A stretch of DNA of 64,000 bases from Saccharomyces uvarum (GCA_947243795.1 OX365940.1:620001-684000); one strand, 5' to 3'. Positions 12,401-21,386 are shown, counted from the first letter of the stretch. Notes: generated by a model from the sequence alone, not told the origin. Program-made: numbers and translations.

Positions 12401-13781
12401 CCTCGAGACCATCATTCACTACAAAATCAAAATCGCTTTGGTTTAATAAATCATTTTCTTCCTTTTCTTCATCTCTGGTAGTCATATAACTAGAATGATC
12501 ATCTTCTTCAGCCTCCATTGTGAGTTCATCTTCTTCTCTTTCAATTTCTGGGCAATCTTCTCTCAATGATTTACCCATAATGTAGTCAAAGGGGTCATCT
12601 CTCTCAGGAATTCTGTAGTTAACTGGTTCTCTTGAACGCATATTTCTTCTTCTTGTAAGTTCATCTTGTTCTTCTGTGGTCAAGTTGAGACGTGTCGGTG
12701 AGGGAGAAATTGGAGTATTGTTTTGCGGCATATCTACTAACCCTTCTTGTAGTACCATGGTAGGATCATTATTTGCATCATCCTCATCATCTAGCACTTG
12801 AATCAAGTCATCATCGTGGTTTTCATTATTAGCATTACTATTGGGGTTTTTGGTGGGAATTGCGGTAGCTGCATCAGCAGCTACAGCCATAGTCGCAGTG
12901 ATTGCAGTAGTGGTTCCTAGATTTGTGCTTTTGAAAGATAGGTTGTTTTCTAATGGACTGGGCAAAATGCTTGATATAATATTATTGTTTTGCGAGGGAA
13001 GCTGGCTGTGGTCTATAGTTTGACTTTTCCAGAGTGCGTCTTTCTTAATTTGTGCGATTTCCCTTTCCAAAGAGTTTATTTTGATGGAAACGTTAGATAA
13101 TTGGGGCCTTATGTCCCTACTCAATTGTAGCCTTTTAGCATCCTCTGACAATGATGTAGATTCAATGATACTACATTTTTGGAGTAACAATTTTGATTGC
13201 TCCTTCAAGACAGTAATCAATGAGCCTTGAAGTCGGATTATATCCCTCTCCAGCCTGTCTTGGTGCTTCTCAATCTGTTTGCTCGTGCTTGCGCTATCAA
13301 TCACGTCGTTGGTATTGTTTCTGCGATCCATATTTCTACTACTACTATTTTCAACAAGAGAACTCGCCATGGGCGGTCGAAGCATATTTGCACTGTGTGT
13401 TTTCGAACCGCTGGGGGACCTTGGGTTCGATACGATACTTGTGCTGGCCGGTATATCGCCCATGGGAATGTCGGTATATTGGTTCGACGTGGCAGGGTAG
13501 GAGAGCCATTCCGAGTCGTTCGATAGGGTTTGCGTGCCCTCGCGTTGTTTCGCAGCGGTACTAGTGGAACCAGATCCAGGAAGGCTAGTTAACAGGTTTA
13601 TTGCCCCTGCTTCATATACATCTCTGGACGGCGTAATCGGTGGCGAATTTGTCTTGGGCTTCTTATTCGCTATATGCTTTTGAATGGCCTGAAACACAAA
13701 CTCTTTGTCTTCCTGCAAAGTCGCCGTTTCTTTCAACCATTTGTGCTCCCTCCTTAAGTTATGCGACGGCTTCGTCACCAT
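9408..13781 (-). CDS. SGS1: RecQ-family DNA helicase Sgs1
   Basis: A 1457-residue 3'-5' helicase that acts with Top3-Rmi1 to dissolve double Holliday junctions and works with Dna2 in end resection. The first ~100 residues form the conserved Top3/Rmi1-binding segment (WLKETATLQEDKEFVFQAI). A long, poorly conserved acidic and Asn/Ser-rich region follows. The RecQ core has a GFRPNQLEA Q-motif, Walker A MPTGGGKS with K716, DEAH at about 818-821, ALTATA and QETGRAGRDG. A Cys-rich zinc-binding RQC region (YCDNVTDCRR through CHKNCDNC) and an HRDC domain (about 1280-1350) follow, then a basic tail. It is about 10 residues longer than the S. cerevisiae protein; the extra length lies in the disordered N-terminal half. 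An MCB element sits 160 bp upstream. Confidence 0.97.
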   Translation of the reverse strand: MVTKPSHNLRREHKWLKETATLQEDKEFVFQAIQKHIANKKPKTNSPPITPSRDVYEAGAINLLTSLPGSGSTSTAAKQREGTQTLSNDSEWLSYPATSNQYTDIPMGDIPASTSIVSNPRSPSGSKTHSANMLRPPMASSLVENSSSRNMDRRNNTNDVIDSASTSKQIEKHQDRLERDIIRLQGSLITVLKEQSKLLLQKCSIIESTSLSEDAKRLQLSRDIRPQLSNVSIKINSLEREIAQIKKDALWKSQTIDHSQLPSQNNNIISSILPSPLENNLSFKSTNLGTTTAITATMAVAADAATAIPTKNPNSNANNENHDDDLIQVLDDEDDANNDPTMVLQEGLVDMPQNNTPISPSPTRLNLTTEEQDELTRRRNMRSREPVNYRIPERDDPFDYIMGKSLREDCPEIEREEDELTMEAEEDDHSSYMTTRDEEKEENDLLNQSDFDFVVNDGLEATQDTDYHDNLDGSANIKEDPLEDDTRSTITLSQNKNVQVILSSPTTQSDISNRQRQTDVEHIDLLEDDLERDAILDDSISFSFGNQNLPMSHSDLELIDSEKESGDYDEDNNNNNFENLSDSDLERFDEERENRTQAADIQELDNDLKIITERKLTDDQKSPSWSPTIKRERSNASQKKGEEDDFDDDFSLSDIVSRSKLSSKAKGPTYPWSDEVLYRLHEIFKLPGFRPNQLEAVNATLQGKDVFVLMPTGGGKSLCYQLPAVVKLGKTHGTTIVVSPLISLMQDQVEHLLNKNIKASMFSSKGTAEQRRQTFNLFIHGLLDLVYISPEMISASEQCKRAISRLYADGKLARIVVDEAHCVSNWGHDFRPDYKELKFFKREYPDIPMIALTATASEQVRMDIIHNLELKDPVFLKQSFNRTNLYYEVKKKTKNTIFEICDAVKLRFKNETGIIYCHSKKSCEQTSAQMQRNGIKCAFYHAGMEPDERLSVQKAWQADEIQVICATVAFGMGIDKPDVRFVYHFTVPRTLEGYYQETGRAGRDGNYSYCITYFSFRDIRTMQTMIQKDKNLDRENKEKHLNKLQQVMAYCDNVTDCRRKLVLSYFNEDFDSKLCHKNCDNCRNSANVINEERDVTDPAIKIVKLVESIQNERVTIIYCQDIFKGSRTSKIVQANHDTLDEHGLGKSMQKSEIERIFFHLITIRVLQEYSIMNNSGFASSYVKVGPNARKLLSGKMEIKMQFTISAPNSRPSTSSSHQSNGGNTPAIAQRSTTIGGNTAANPARFISAKEHLRSYTYSSSTMETSHSISLKNNSELHSTQELNNLRMTYDRLRELSLNLGNRMVPPVGNFMPDSILKKMATILPMSESAFATLGPIEDKYCRRFKYFKATIADLSNKRSSREHEKYDTILNEESVNKISGSTNQIIPTTGTRSRFFDANPNEVKENEQIINQIRESQLPKSSISAKASTRAISKPTKKPANGKRGFKNYKGHYRRRK

Positions 13782-13941
13782 TATCTCTCCGTGCGTGCGT
13801 GTGTTTGTATATATCTACTATACGTTTATCTGTCTTTCCTCCAATCAATGGCGTCAAGCTGTCAAACAACAGAAAACAAAACACAACAACAAAACCTTGG
13901 AATCAAAATTCAGTCGCCAATGCTATACTAGCCGATTCCGC

Positions 13942-13947
13942 ACGCGT
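13942..13947. promoter_or_regulatory. MCB element in the SGS1 / SPG5 divergent promoter
   Basis: A perfect ACGCGT (MBF site) lies about 160 bp before the SGS1 start, in the 407-bp spacer 13782-14188. MBF drives G1/S genes, and SGS1 expression is known to peak around S phase, so SGS1 is the likely target. The rest of the spacer holds a Reb1-type site but no gene. Confidence 0.55.
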
Positions 13948-14052
13948 TCTCTGCCTGTTGTTGTTCCTGATCCAGCCTGCTAGATCAATCTGGAAACTTA
14001 TATAATAGGTAGGTAAATTGCAGAAGCGTAAACAAAATTTAAGGCGGGGAGC

Positions 14053-14059
14053 CGGGTAA
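14053..14059 (+). promoter_or_regulatory. Reb1-type site upstream of SPG5
   Basis: CGGGTAA matches the Reb1 core and lies about 130 bp before the SPG5 ATG in the shared promoter. It would be expected to set a nucleosome-free region. This is based on motif only. Confidence 0.5.
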
Positions 14060-14188
14060 TATATTTAACGGTACGGCTGAGCTATTTAAGCGCAAAAGAG
14101 GAAGAGGCTTCTCTCATTTCTCAATTAGCATTTTGATTCTACTTAATGGCTATTTCGTAAATAGGATAGGAAAGCACTACGATCAACG

Positions 14189-15310
14189 ATGGCTGTAGGT
14201 GGTAATAGTTGGAACGTGTGGCTGCGAATGTCACGGGTCCAGCTCAGACAGATCACCAAATCGCTTGACCGGACGCTAGTGGGGCTGAGCCATGGGAGAT
14301 TTCCCCTTCAGTACAATCACAATATCTTCGCCACCTGGTGGAGAAGTTTGTTTGATACTTCTGTAGCTTTCAGAAGAGCAAACAGATTCACTGCCTCGCC
14401 GCTTACCAGAAGGGGTGTCACTGGGTTTGACCGTTTGAGACCTGCTGCTAATGTCAGTAGGTTTGCTACTCTGCCCAGGGTGCCCAAAGGTGCCCCCAGG
14501 GGCTTGTTTACCAACTGGAATATGGTCACCTCAACTAGATTGCTAGGGCAGAGAGCTTACTCTACTTCTAGTATCAAGTTCACCCAGGAGGCCGTGAATA
14601 ACATGACTGTATCCCTAAGATGTTTCTTCAACTCATTAGATGGGTTGGATCAATGTTCTCACTCAACCTACTCCAAAACTTTCCAGAACGCGTCTAATGC
14701 TAAACCACAACAGACACATTCTCAACCTGTTTCCTTCAAGAGGCTGTCTCAAAAAGATATCAGCTTCATCCGTGATTTGAAGTTATTCAAAATAATGAAG
14801 ACTCAAAATCAAATGATTAACGAATCGAGCCCATTACTTGCCGAAAAATCAGGATCTTACATTGAATTCACTGTTCCTGAATTCAACATTAATGAATCAG
14901 CCTCTGTACCCATGTCATTTCTAGATCCTGCCCTGTTGGGTGACTTGAATGAAAAAATTACAAACTACAACAGTGACTTGAAATTGATATACGACAGCAT
15001 TGATATGATCTTGCAAAATTATGGATCGTTGCCTACAACTTTCCATCGAAATAAGATCCGAATACACTTTCCAAATTCGACCGTGATCGAAACAGAGAAA
15101 CTAATTGCTGGTTTATATATTACCACAGGTATTATATACGCAGATACTTCTCTGGACATTACTTTGGAAGACTCTAAGTTGAATGCCTTGGTTAATGATG
15201 ACAAATCCACAAGCATGTGGTCTCTCGTTGACGAGGCCTCCCTCCCCGCTAGGAATGCTTTTTCACCCGTTCTATCGGAAGCATCTGATGATGATTATGA
15301 ATTCATCTAG
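14189..15310 (+). CDS. SPG5: Stationary-phase proteasome regulator Spg5
   Basis: A 373-residue protein at the syntenic position of YMR191W (SPG5), with the same length as I recall for S. cerevisiae. The first ~130 residues are Arg/Ser/Thr-rich and low in acidic residues; the remainder is more conventional and ends in an acidic DDDYEF-rich tail. Spg5 is known to be needed for survival in stationary phase and to regulate proteasome structure and activity in quiescent cells. I see no catalytic motif and rely on synteny and length. The basic N-terminus resembles a targeting or disordered segment; which one cannot be decided from sequence. Confidence 0.9.
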   Translation: MAVGGNSWNVWLRMSRVQLRQITKSLDRTLVGLSHGRFPLQYNHNIFATWWRSLFDTSVAFRRANRFTASPLTRRGVTGFDRLRPAANVSRFATLPRVPKGAPRGLFTNWNMVTSTRLLGQRAYSTSSIKFTQEAVNNMTVSLRCFFNSLDGLDQCSHSTYSKTFQNASNAKPQQTHSQPVSFKRLSQKDISFIRDLKLFKIMKTQNQMINESSPLLAEKSGSYIEFTVPEFNINESASVPMSFLDPALLGDLNEKITNYNSDLKLIYDSIDMILQNYGSLPTTFHRNKIRIHFPNSTVIETEKLIAGLYITTGIIYADTSLDITLEDSKLNALVNDDKSTSMWSLVDEASLPARNAFSPVLSEASDDDYEFI

Positions 15311-15596
15311 TTAGATTGTCCACATATCGTCTTTTTACAAACAAGAGTTTATTCGCTTATTTTTACACATAGATGTACGCGGATACGTCTATACATATCT
15401 TTATGTACTATTCTTTGTTTTTATAGTTAATACATTTTATATTCATGCCAAATCTGCGTATTGTCACCTGTTTGAATTCTTGAAAATTCGGCAGAAAATA
15501 AATCTGATCTTACTATATACGCAAGCAAGAGAAAAGGGGACTTTTAAAGAATACCCAGCAATTGTATCACACCCATCTGTCTATGTTATCATCACC

Positions 15597-17786
15597 ATGA
15601 ATAAAGCAAACGAAAATACTGAACAGCAGATGACGTCTGATGGAAACATTTTAGAAGAACAGCTTGAAATTCCAGTAACTCCCCATCATGACCAACTAGA
15701 AGAGAATGTAGATGACATCGTTTTGGGAAACGAGAACTTAATGATAGATAGCGGTAATGAAACAAATGTAAACAAAGAAGTAGAGGCAGTAGCCGTAGGG
15801 ACAAACATTGGAGTTGATTTAAATCAGAGCATAAATGATGGTACCTCGATTGGTGACGTTTCAGATTCACATGGAGCTCTAATCCCAACAGAACCGGAGG
15901 CAGAGCCACAGGGACAAGCCTCATTAATATCTGAGAATCTGAGCCAGCAATTAGAAAATGAAAGATCAAAAGTTGAAAAGGCCCTAGAAGCAATATCTTC
16001 GCCTCCATTACCACCAAGAGATACCAATGTTGGAAGTTTCACACCTGTGCCCGCCAAATCTTCGTCTCCTCCAGTGCCACCAAGAAATACAAACGTTCAA
16101 GTCTCCCTCGACCAACCTCAACTACCACCAAGGCAAATACTTAATGCAGAAACTCTACATTTGAAAGCACCCCATAGTGTGGTGCCTGCCAGACCACCAA
16201 CGAATACGGTGAGCAATTCATCTTCTCCAGCCCCGCCAATCTTACCTCCACGTCGTATAGAAGATCCTCTAGACCTAGCTGCCCAAAAGGAGCTTTTGGC
16301 TAGTACATTCAAAAGAAATATGTTGTTTTACAAAAATGAAGACAACTCAACCAAAAATGATTTGGATGAAAATATACTTATTTTGAGGGAAAACTTCCAG
16401 AAAATTAGTTCCGATCAATTGTCTGAAGAGGTTAGCTCATTTTGGAGAAAAACTGTAAATGACTACAAACAGACCTTATTAAATGATATTGAGAGTTTAC
16501 ACCTTCAACTATCTCGTGGAATACCTTCTATTTATCGTTTGATAGTCTGGCAGTTAGTGAGTTATGCAAAATCAAAGTGCTTTGAGCCGATATACGAGAC
16601 TTATCTAGCACAGGATGCACCATTTGATGTCCAGGGATTCGAAGATCAACTGAATGTGATAGACAATATATCATCTGCAAACGTAAAAAGTATATCCAAC
16701 GTACTAAAATCATACCTTCTTTTTGACTCCGAATGTCAATTTTCTATCGACATGGCTTATATTGTTAATATGGTTCTTACGGTTTGCAAGAAGGAGGTAG
16801 ATGCGTTTGGGCTATTCGTTCGCTTGATGCAAGTTTATGACATAAGATCATTGTTTTTACAAAGCGCCCCTGTGATCAGTGTTCTTTGCTATAAATTTGA
16901 TAGACTAGTAGAAGAATCTTATCCCGAAGTCTATAACCATATGGTTAAAGAAGGTATCCGTTCTTCTATGTTTTTGCCTAGTTTTTTCACAACATTGTTT
17001 CAAAAGTACTCTTCCATCGAAATTCAACCACGTATTGGTGACATTATATTTTTAGAAAGTCTTGATTCCATAATGAGAATTCCCGCTACATTATTGTGTA
17101 AAGCCCAAGATCAACTACTAAAAATGAGTTTCGAAGAACTACTGGAGTTTTTAAAAGTAGGTCTATTAGATGCCTACATTAAGAAGGAAACCGATACTCA
17201 AAGTGATTCCTTAAACAATTGTATGGATCAACTTCTTCAAGATGCTATGATGGAAGTACAAATAACCCCAAAAACAATGAAGAAGTTTGCTTCCGAATAT
17301 GAGGAAATTCATAGATTAGATAATGAGAGAGAGGAGCAGTACAAATCAATCACCGAAAAGAACCTGCATTTACAGAAGCATGTACGCAAATTGGAAAATG
17401 ACTATACGTCATTGAACAGAGAGCATGTGACAATTGCGAACGAACTAGTGAAAAACCGGTTGAACATTGAGTCCGTATTGAATGAAAACAATGGATATAA
17501 ACTAAAAATTTTGGACCTGAAGAAAACACTAGATACAGAAAAAAAGAAACAAGTTTCAATCGTATATGTGCCTAATGATTTGAAAAAAGATTTAGATGAG
17601 ACGATAAAAAAAAATGCACAAGTAATGGACGAAAACTTGAAGTTACAAGATAAAAATTCAGAGCTCGAAAGGATGGTTGAAGCAATCAACATGGCCAGTA
17701 ATAACGGTACTTTATTTGAATACTCAAATCCCAAAAATCATTCTTTGGGCACTGGTTGGTCGGGGTTTAAGAAAGTTTTTAAATAG
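15597..17786 (+). CDS. GYL1: TBC-domain protein Gyl1 (Gyp5-like), exocytic Rab regulator
   Basis: A 729-residue protein starting at the ATG at 15597; the frame is open upstream only from a TTG at 15480. The N-terminal third is acidic and then Pro-rich, with repeated PPLPPR, PPVPPR and PPILPPR motifs suited to binding SH3 domains. A TBC/Rab-GAP-like domain follows (about 270-540; RGIPSIYRLIVWQLV), then a C-terminal coiled coil (about 570-690). Gyl1 is known to bind its paralog Gyp5 and act in polarised secretion with the Rab Sec4. The usual TBC arginine-finger motif IxxDxxR is not obvious: the equivalent region reads FSIDMAYIVNMVL. This agrees with Gyl1 being a weak or non-catalytic partner. 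Confidence 0.95.
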   Translation: MNKANENTEQQMTSDGNILEEQLEIPVTPHHDQLEENVDDIVLGNENLMIDSGNETNVNKEVEAVAVGTNIGVDLNQSINDGTSIGDVSDSHGALIPTEPEAEPQGQASLISENLSQQLENERSKVEKALEAISSPPLPPRDTNVGSFTPVPAKSSSPPVPPRNTNVQVSLDQPQLPPRQILNAETLHLKAPHSVVPARPPTNTVSNSSSPAPPILPPRRIEDPLDLAAQKELLASTFKRNMLFYKNEDNSTKNDLDENILILRENFQKISSDQLSEEVSSFWRKTVNDYKQTLLNDIESLHLQLSRGIPSIYRLIVWQLVSYAKSKCFEPIYETYLAQDAPFDVQGFEDQLNVIDNISSANVKSISNVLKSYLLFDSECQFSIDMAYIVNMVLTVCKKEVDAFGLFVRLMQVYDIRSLFLQSAPVISVLCYKFDRLVEESYPEVYNHMVKEGIRSSMFLPSFFTTLFQKYSSIEIQPRIGDIIFLESLDSIMRIPATLLCKAQDQLLKMSFEELLEFLKVGLLDAYIKKETDTQSDSLNNCMDQLLQDAMMEVQITPKTMKKFASEYEEIHRLDNEREEQYKSITEKNLHLQKHVRKLENDYTSLNREHVTIANELVKNRLNIESVLNENNGYKLKILDLKKTLDTEKKKQVSIVYVPNDLKKDLDETIKKNAQVMDENLKLQDKNSELERMVEAINMASNNGTLFEYSNPKNHSLGTGWSGFKKVFK

Positions 17787-18558
17787 TTACAGTTATATGT
17801 ATGGCATATCGATTAACTTTGAATAATAAAGGAGCAAACGTAATAACAATCAAAAGTATATACGTGATATATTAATCTTTTTTTGTTTCGATTATATCTA
17901 TTATTTAACATTTTGTTTACATTTCGATGCTTTTTATGATGTAATGCAAACAAAGGGAAGTATCTTTTTAGAGAAATTTAGTAAAATACAGACCAGTTTT
18001 TAGATAAAGAATTTAAATAATATGAACAGTTACAATATTTCAGTCTTTTTATTGAGGGTAGAAAAACGGCAAGAACGTCATAGACGACTCTATGTAAACT
18101 AGACGATGACTACTAATGGTGGCCCTTTATAATTGAAGTTTTAACGGTTGTACATGCTTATTAACTATATTGACATTGCAGTATCAAACATCTGATTTCA
18201 TGCTACTTTTTTTTAGTGTCGGAGATATATATTGTAAATAGCAAGGCACCTCACAGAAGGAGTGCTCGTAACAGAAATCCCAAAAAGAGGATTGTACGAT
18301 TAAAAACCACCAAAAAGAATCATTTTGGCTTTCAGAGTTCAATGTTCAACGAATTCACTACCCATTAATTGACCGGAAGTTAATTTCTTTTTATTTTTTT
18401 GCCATTGTACATCGAATATACCTGTAGTTTCTTATTCGGAACACGCTTCGTTAGATTTATTTGAAGGACCGAAAACATCTAATTAAACAAAACTATTGGA
18501 AGCCAAAAGGGAAACGAGCATAAAACTGATTAAAGCGAAGATATCAACAAGAGTAGGT
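17787..18558. other. Intergenic region GYL1 - MRPL24, no gene seen
   Basis: A 772-bp AT-rich spacer in a head-to-tail arrangement. It holds the GYL1 3' end and the MRPL24 promoter. I looked for tRNA boxes, snoRNA-like folds and conserved small ORFs and recognised none. Frames upstream of the MRPL24 ATG are open from a TTG at 18496, but this extension is not part of the known protein. Confidence 0.6.
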
Positions 18559-19335
18559 ATGCAACAACTACTCAGACCATTTCAGTTAACAAGAGGATTT
18601 ACCACTGCTGTAAAGAACTTTAGGCAATGGAGATTAATTGAAACAAGAAACGTTGCAAAACAGCCGGACTACCAAGTTGGTGATGTTAAGCCTCTACATA
18701 TGCCAAAAGAAAGAAAGAGGTTTCCAGACTATAAATATGGTGAATCCAATATCTTTAAACAGAGTAATAAAGGTTTATATGGTGGATCTTTTATTCAATA
18801 TGGTAACAATATTTCCGAAAGTAAAGCCAAAACAAGAAAGAAATGGTTACCCAATATTGTCAAAAAGGGTCTATGGAGTGAAACTCTGAATAGAAAGATT
18901 AGTATCAAGATGACTGCTAAAGTACTAAAAACCATCAGCAAAGAAGGTGGGATTGATAACTATTTGACAAAGGAGAAGGCTGCAAGAATAAAAGAACTAG
19001 GACCCACAGGATGGAAGTTGCGTTATAGAGTCTTGAAAAGAAAAGATGCTATAGAGAACTATCCACATAAGAACGCCCCTATTTTAGAAACGGCAGATGG
19101 CCAGAATGTTAAAGTCTATTATGATGAAGTCATTAACGGCACGCCAAGAAAGATATCAGTCGGAAGAAGAAAACTGTTGGCCTTTTTATATCCCTTGGAA
19201 AAATTGGAACACAAATCCATAGGGAAAGATTTAGACCACAAAAGATTTGTGGAGCTGTTTGCTAACGTTCCGATTAAGGACATCGTATCTAAATTGGAAG
19301 AACATGACTTTGATTTGTCCACAATTTCCGTATAA
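18559..19335 (+). CDS. MRPL24: Mitochondrial large-subunit ribosomal protein bL28m
   Basis: A 258-residue protein starting at the ATG at 18559, the same length as S. cerevisiae Mrpl24/Mrp-L28. The N-terminus ([18 protein letters not shown]) is a typical short mitochondrial presequence. A Lys/Arg-rich L28-type core follows, with [26 protein letters not shown]-type basic segments (about 80-130) and the fungal C-terminal extension. It is a component of the mitoribosomal large subunit. The 3' UTR holds a Puf3-type motif. It lies upstream of and in tandem with RPL36A, which encodes a cytosolic ribosomal protein. Confidence 0.96.
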   Translation: MQQLLRPFQLTRGFTTAVKNFRQWRLIETRNVAKQPDYQVGDVKPLHMPKERKRFPDYKYGESNIFKQSNKGLYGGSFIQYGNNISESKAKTRKKWLPNIVKKGLWSETLNRKISIKMTAKVLKTISKEGGIDNYLTKEKAARIKELGPTGWKLRYRVLKRKDAIENYPHKNAPILETADGQNVKVYYDEVINGTPRKISVGRRKLLAFLYPLEKLEHKSIGKDLDHKRFVELFANVPIKDIVSKLEEHDFDLSTISV

Positions 19336-19398
19336 TAAAAAAAAGAATGACTTCGTTTCCGATTAACCAAACCTTCCAAAGATATCATTCAATTTTCC

Positions 19399-19406
19399 TG
19401 TATATA
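19399..19406 (+). promoter_or_regulatory. Puf3-type motif in MRPL24 3' UTR
   Basis: TGTATATA fits the Puf3 consensus UGUANAUA and lies about 64 nt after the MRPL24 stop. It parallels the motif after MRPS17, another mitoribosomal gene in this window. Confidence 0.5.
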
Positions 19407-19515
19407 TTTAAGCAAAACAACTGAACGTATAGATATATGTATGTTAAAATGTCATTCATTAGTCCCTCCCTACATGCTTACTCTGCTTGCTCGTGTACAT
19501 TTTTTCTGACTACTT

Positions 19516-19540
19516 AACACCCGAACATATTTTGGGTGTT
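19516..19540 (+). promoter_or_regulatory. Rap1-like inverted site pair in the RPL36A promoter
   Basis: AACACCC at 19516-19522 and GGGTGTT at 19534-19540 form a perfect 7-bp inverted repeat about 140-165 bp before the RPL36A start. The left copy reads ACACCCGAACAT, close to the Rap1 consensus ACACCCRYACAY. Paired Rap1 sites about this far upstream are the hallmark of yeast ribosomal-protein promoters. The right copy is weak. Confidence 0.6.
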
Positions 19541-19679
19541 TTTTTTCGGGGGAGGAGATGCGAACGAAATGGAAACCGCCGCTCATATGAAATTTGTTTA
19601 ATTAAAGAATTGAAGATATTAAACAGCACAGTACTAGTTTACCAGCATTGCACAGATAAGAAGCACAACAATCGATAAA

Positions 19680-20396
19680 ATGACCGCTAAGACAGGTATG
19701 TTGGACGTAGAAGAGGATATTGAATAGGAATATGACGATTTTAAGAGGCTTCATGGAGATTTGGCCAAACTATTAGGAAGGAATGAATGCGATGAAAGAA
19801 AGAAAGGCGAGTACGAAAATAGCACTAGCAACATAAAGAACTCATGTTAATGTAAAATATTTTGACAGGCTCACCCAAAAGAGAAGAAAAAGCTGTTGGA
19901 CCCTTGAAAATGAGTGTTATCCATCCAGTAGAATGACGAATTATTTTGCAACCGCCTTCAGACAATACCCTGCAATGAAACCAGCAGCGCATTAGAAACT
20001 CCCATGAAAGCAGGAGAAAGCAAAGTCGCACATCAAGAATCGCTTCCTGCAGAAATTTGTGCATATTTGACACATTACTAACCGAAACAACCCATGGTAT
20101 TATAATCAGGAATCGCAATTGGTTTGAACAAAGGTAAGAAGGTCACTAGCATGACCCCAGCCCCAAAGATCTCTTACAAGAAGGGTGTCGCCTCCAACAG
20201 AACCAAGTTCGTCAGATCTTTGGTCAGAGAAATCGCCGGTTTGTCTCCATACGAAAGAAGATTGATTGATCTAATAAGAAACTCTGGTGAAAAGAGAGCT
20301 AGAAAGGTTGCCAAGAAGAGATTGGGCTCTTTCATCAGAGCCAAGGCTAAGGTTGAAGAAATGAACAACATCATTGCTGCTTCTCGTCGTCACTAA
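19680..20396 (+). CDS. RPL36A: Cytosolic ribosomal protein eL36 (spliced)
   Basis: Two exons: 19680-19695 (ATG ACC GCT AAG ACA G) and 20110-20396, joined across a 414-nt intron (19696-20109). The intron has donor GTATGT, branch box TACTAAC at 20076-20082 and acceptor CAG at 20107-20109. Splicing gives a 100-residue basic protein beginning MTAKTGIAIGLNKGKK, the known eL36 length. It is a component of the large cytosolic ribosomal subunit. Codon use in exon 2 is strongly biased to preferred codons. Upstream Rap1-like sites fit ribosomal-protein regulation. An apparent start at 20124 is a TTG inside exon 2 and is not used. Confidence 0.97.
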
Positions 20397-20630
20397 GTTC
20401 CTAAAAACTGATTTTTGTAATATATATATATAGATATCATACTTTCTTTTTAACTTAGGGAAATAACAACAATAACACTAAAGAAAACCAACTCGTTCAA
20501 GCATAATAAACCGTCATAAGCATCACCCACCACGTAAAAGTGTGCGAAGTCTCACACCTCATCTCGCGAGGGAGGTGCTATTCATTATTACAGTAATAAA
20601 CCCTATAATTTTTTTTTCATATTCAGCGCA

Positions 20631-20697
20631 TTACCCGAAAACAACCAACGAAAATTTTTTTTCTTTTTCGAGTTACCTTTCTTGATAGTATAAAAAG
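20631..20697 (+). promoter_or_regulatory. Promoter of the snR11 snoRNA: Reb1-type site and TATA box
   Basis: TTACCCG (Reb1 core, reverse orientation) at 20631-20637 is followed by TATAAAAAG at 20689-20697. About 80 bp then separate the TATA box from the inferred RNA start. There is no protein gene immediately downstream on this strand, so these elements point to a non-coding transcript. Confidence 0.5.
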
Positions 20698-20776
20698 AAG
20701 CGAAGTTGAAATGTTAGGACAGTTTGATATTCCTCTACTGTTATTTACCTTCTTTTCTACTTATTGTTTTTTCTTT

Positions 20777-21034
20777 TAAAAGGGTAACAATGTCTTAATT
20801 GATAGACGCCCAGAGTCACGATTCGTCTTAGTTTTAGAAAATTCTATTTCGATAGTTTTTTTTAGACAGTGGACGTATATAGTTTACTATACGGTGGGGT
20901 ACTAATACTATTTCACTGTCGTGCTCGCGGTTGATCTTAGATAAAAAAATTTCTTTTTTATAAAAGGAAGTGAGTAGATCTTCCCTGGAAGTACGATCAA
21001 TGTACTTATGATTAGATTTTCTTCACGCACATAC
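20777..21034 (+). ncRNA. SNR11: H/ACA box snoRNA snR11 (boundaries approximate)
   Basis: In S. cerevisiae snR11 (about 258 nt, a pseudouridylation guide for large-subunit rRNA) lies between RPL36A and CMC4 on this strand. Spacing to both neighbours predicts it at roughly 20761-21024 here. The sequence holds a 5' stem (AGACG near 20804 with CGTCT near 20824), an H-box match AGAAAA at 20836-20841, and a 3' domain closed by GACAGTG/CACTGTC (about 20865 and 20914). A nested CGTATA/TATACG hairpin lies inside that domain. An ACA three bases from the proposed 3' end is at 21029-21031. A TATA box lies upstream. The ends are inferred, and I could not verify the guide pocket. Confidence 0.6.
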
Positions 21035-21085
21035 CATTTCTTTCAAATACTATTTTGTACATACATATACAGACGTAGGAAAGGC

Positions 21086-21386
21086 TCAGTCTTTCTCAGG
21101 ATTGATGTTCCTCTGTTTCATCTTCAACTCCAGCAGGGAAGGTAGGGGACAGCAGGGAGACCGCGACTCTTCTCCGTTATCCTTGTAGAACCTTAAACAA
21201 CAGATATAGAGTTGGTCAATCACCTTAGCGCATTTGGCGTCATCGTACTGGTTCGATAATAGACAATCTAACAAAAAGAAGCGGCGAGCGTTAGTAGATG
21301 AAAGTAACAGCCTAAATTTTTTTTACATAAATCCGATACTACGAACCTTGGATGGCGCATGCCTCTTTTTGGCACGGGCTAGACAT
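21086..21386 (-). CDS. CMC4: Twin CX9C protein of the mitochondrial intermembrane space (spliced)
   Basis: Exon 1 is 21347-21386 (MSSPCQKEACAIQ plus one base) and exon 2 is 21086-21267, separated by a 79-nt intron (21268-21346). Splicing gives a 73-residue protein, the known Cmc4 length. The sequence runs MSSPCQKEACAIQ then DCLLSNQYDDAKCAKVI and has cysteine pairs of the CHCH/twin CX9C type. Such proteins are imported by Mia40 and held by disulphides in the intermembrane space. The branch box TACTAAC is perfect (complement of 21290-21296), 23 nt from the acceptor TAG. The donor reads GTTCGT rather than GTATGT. The gene is convergent with snR11. Confidence 0.92.

Noticed and set aside
15480-15596. 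N-terminal extension of GYL1 from a TTG
   Set aside because: Non-ATG start without support; the conserved protein begins at the ATG at 15597. The same reasoning was applied to TTG/GTG starts of MRPL24, YMR196W, VTI1, CLN1, ROT1, ERG12 and DML1.
17787-18558. Possible unannotated gene or ARS in the GYL1-MRPL24 spacer
   Set aside because: No ATG ORF with family resemblance, no tRNA boxes, and the best match to the ARS consensus had two mismatches.
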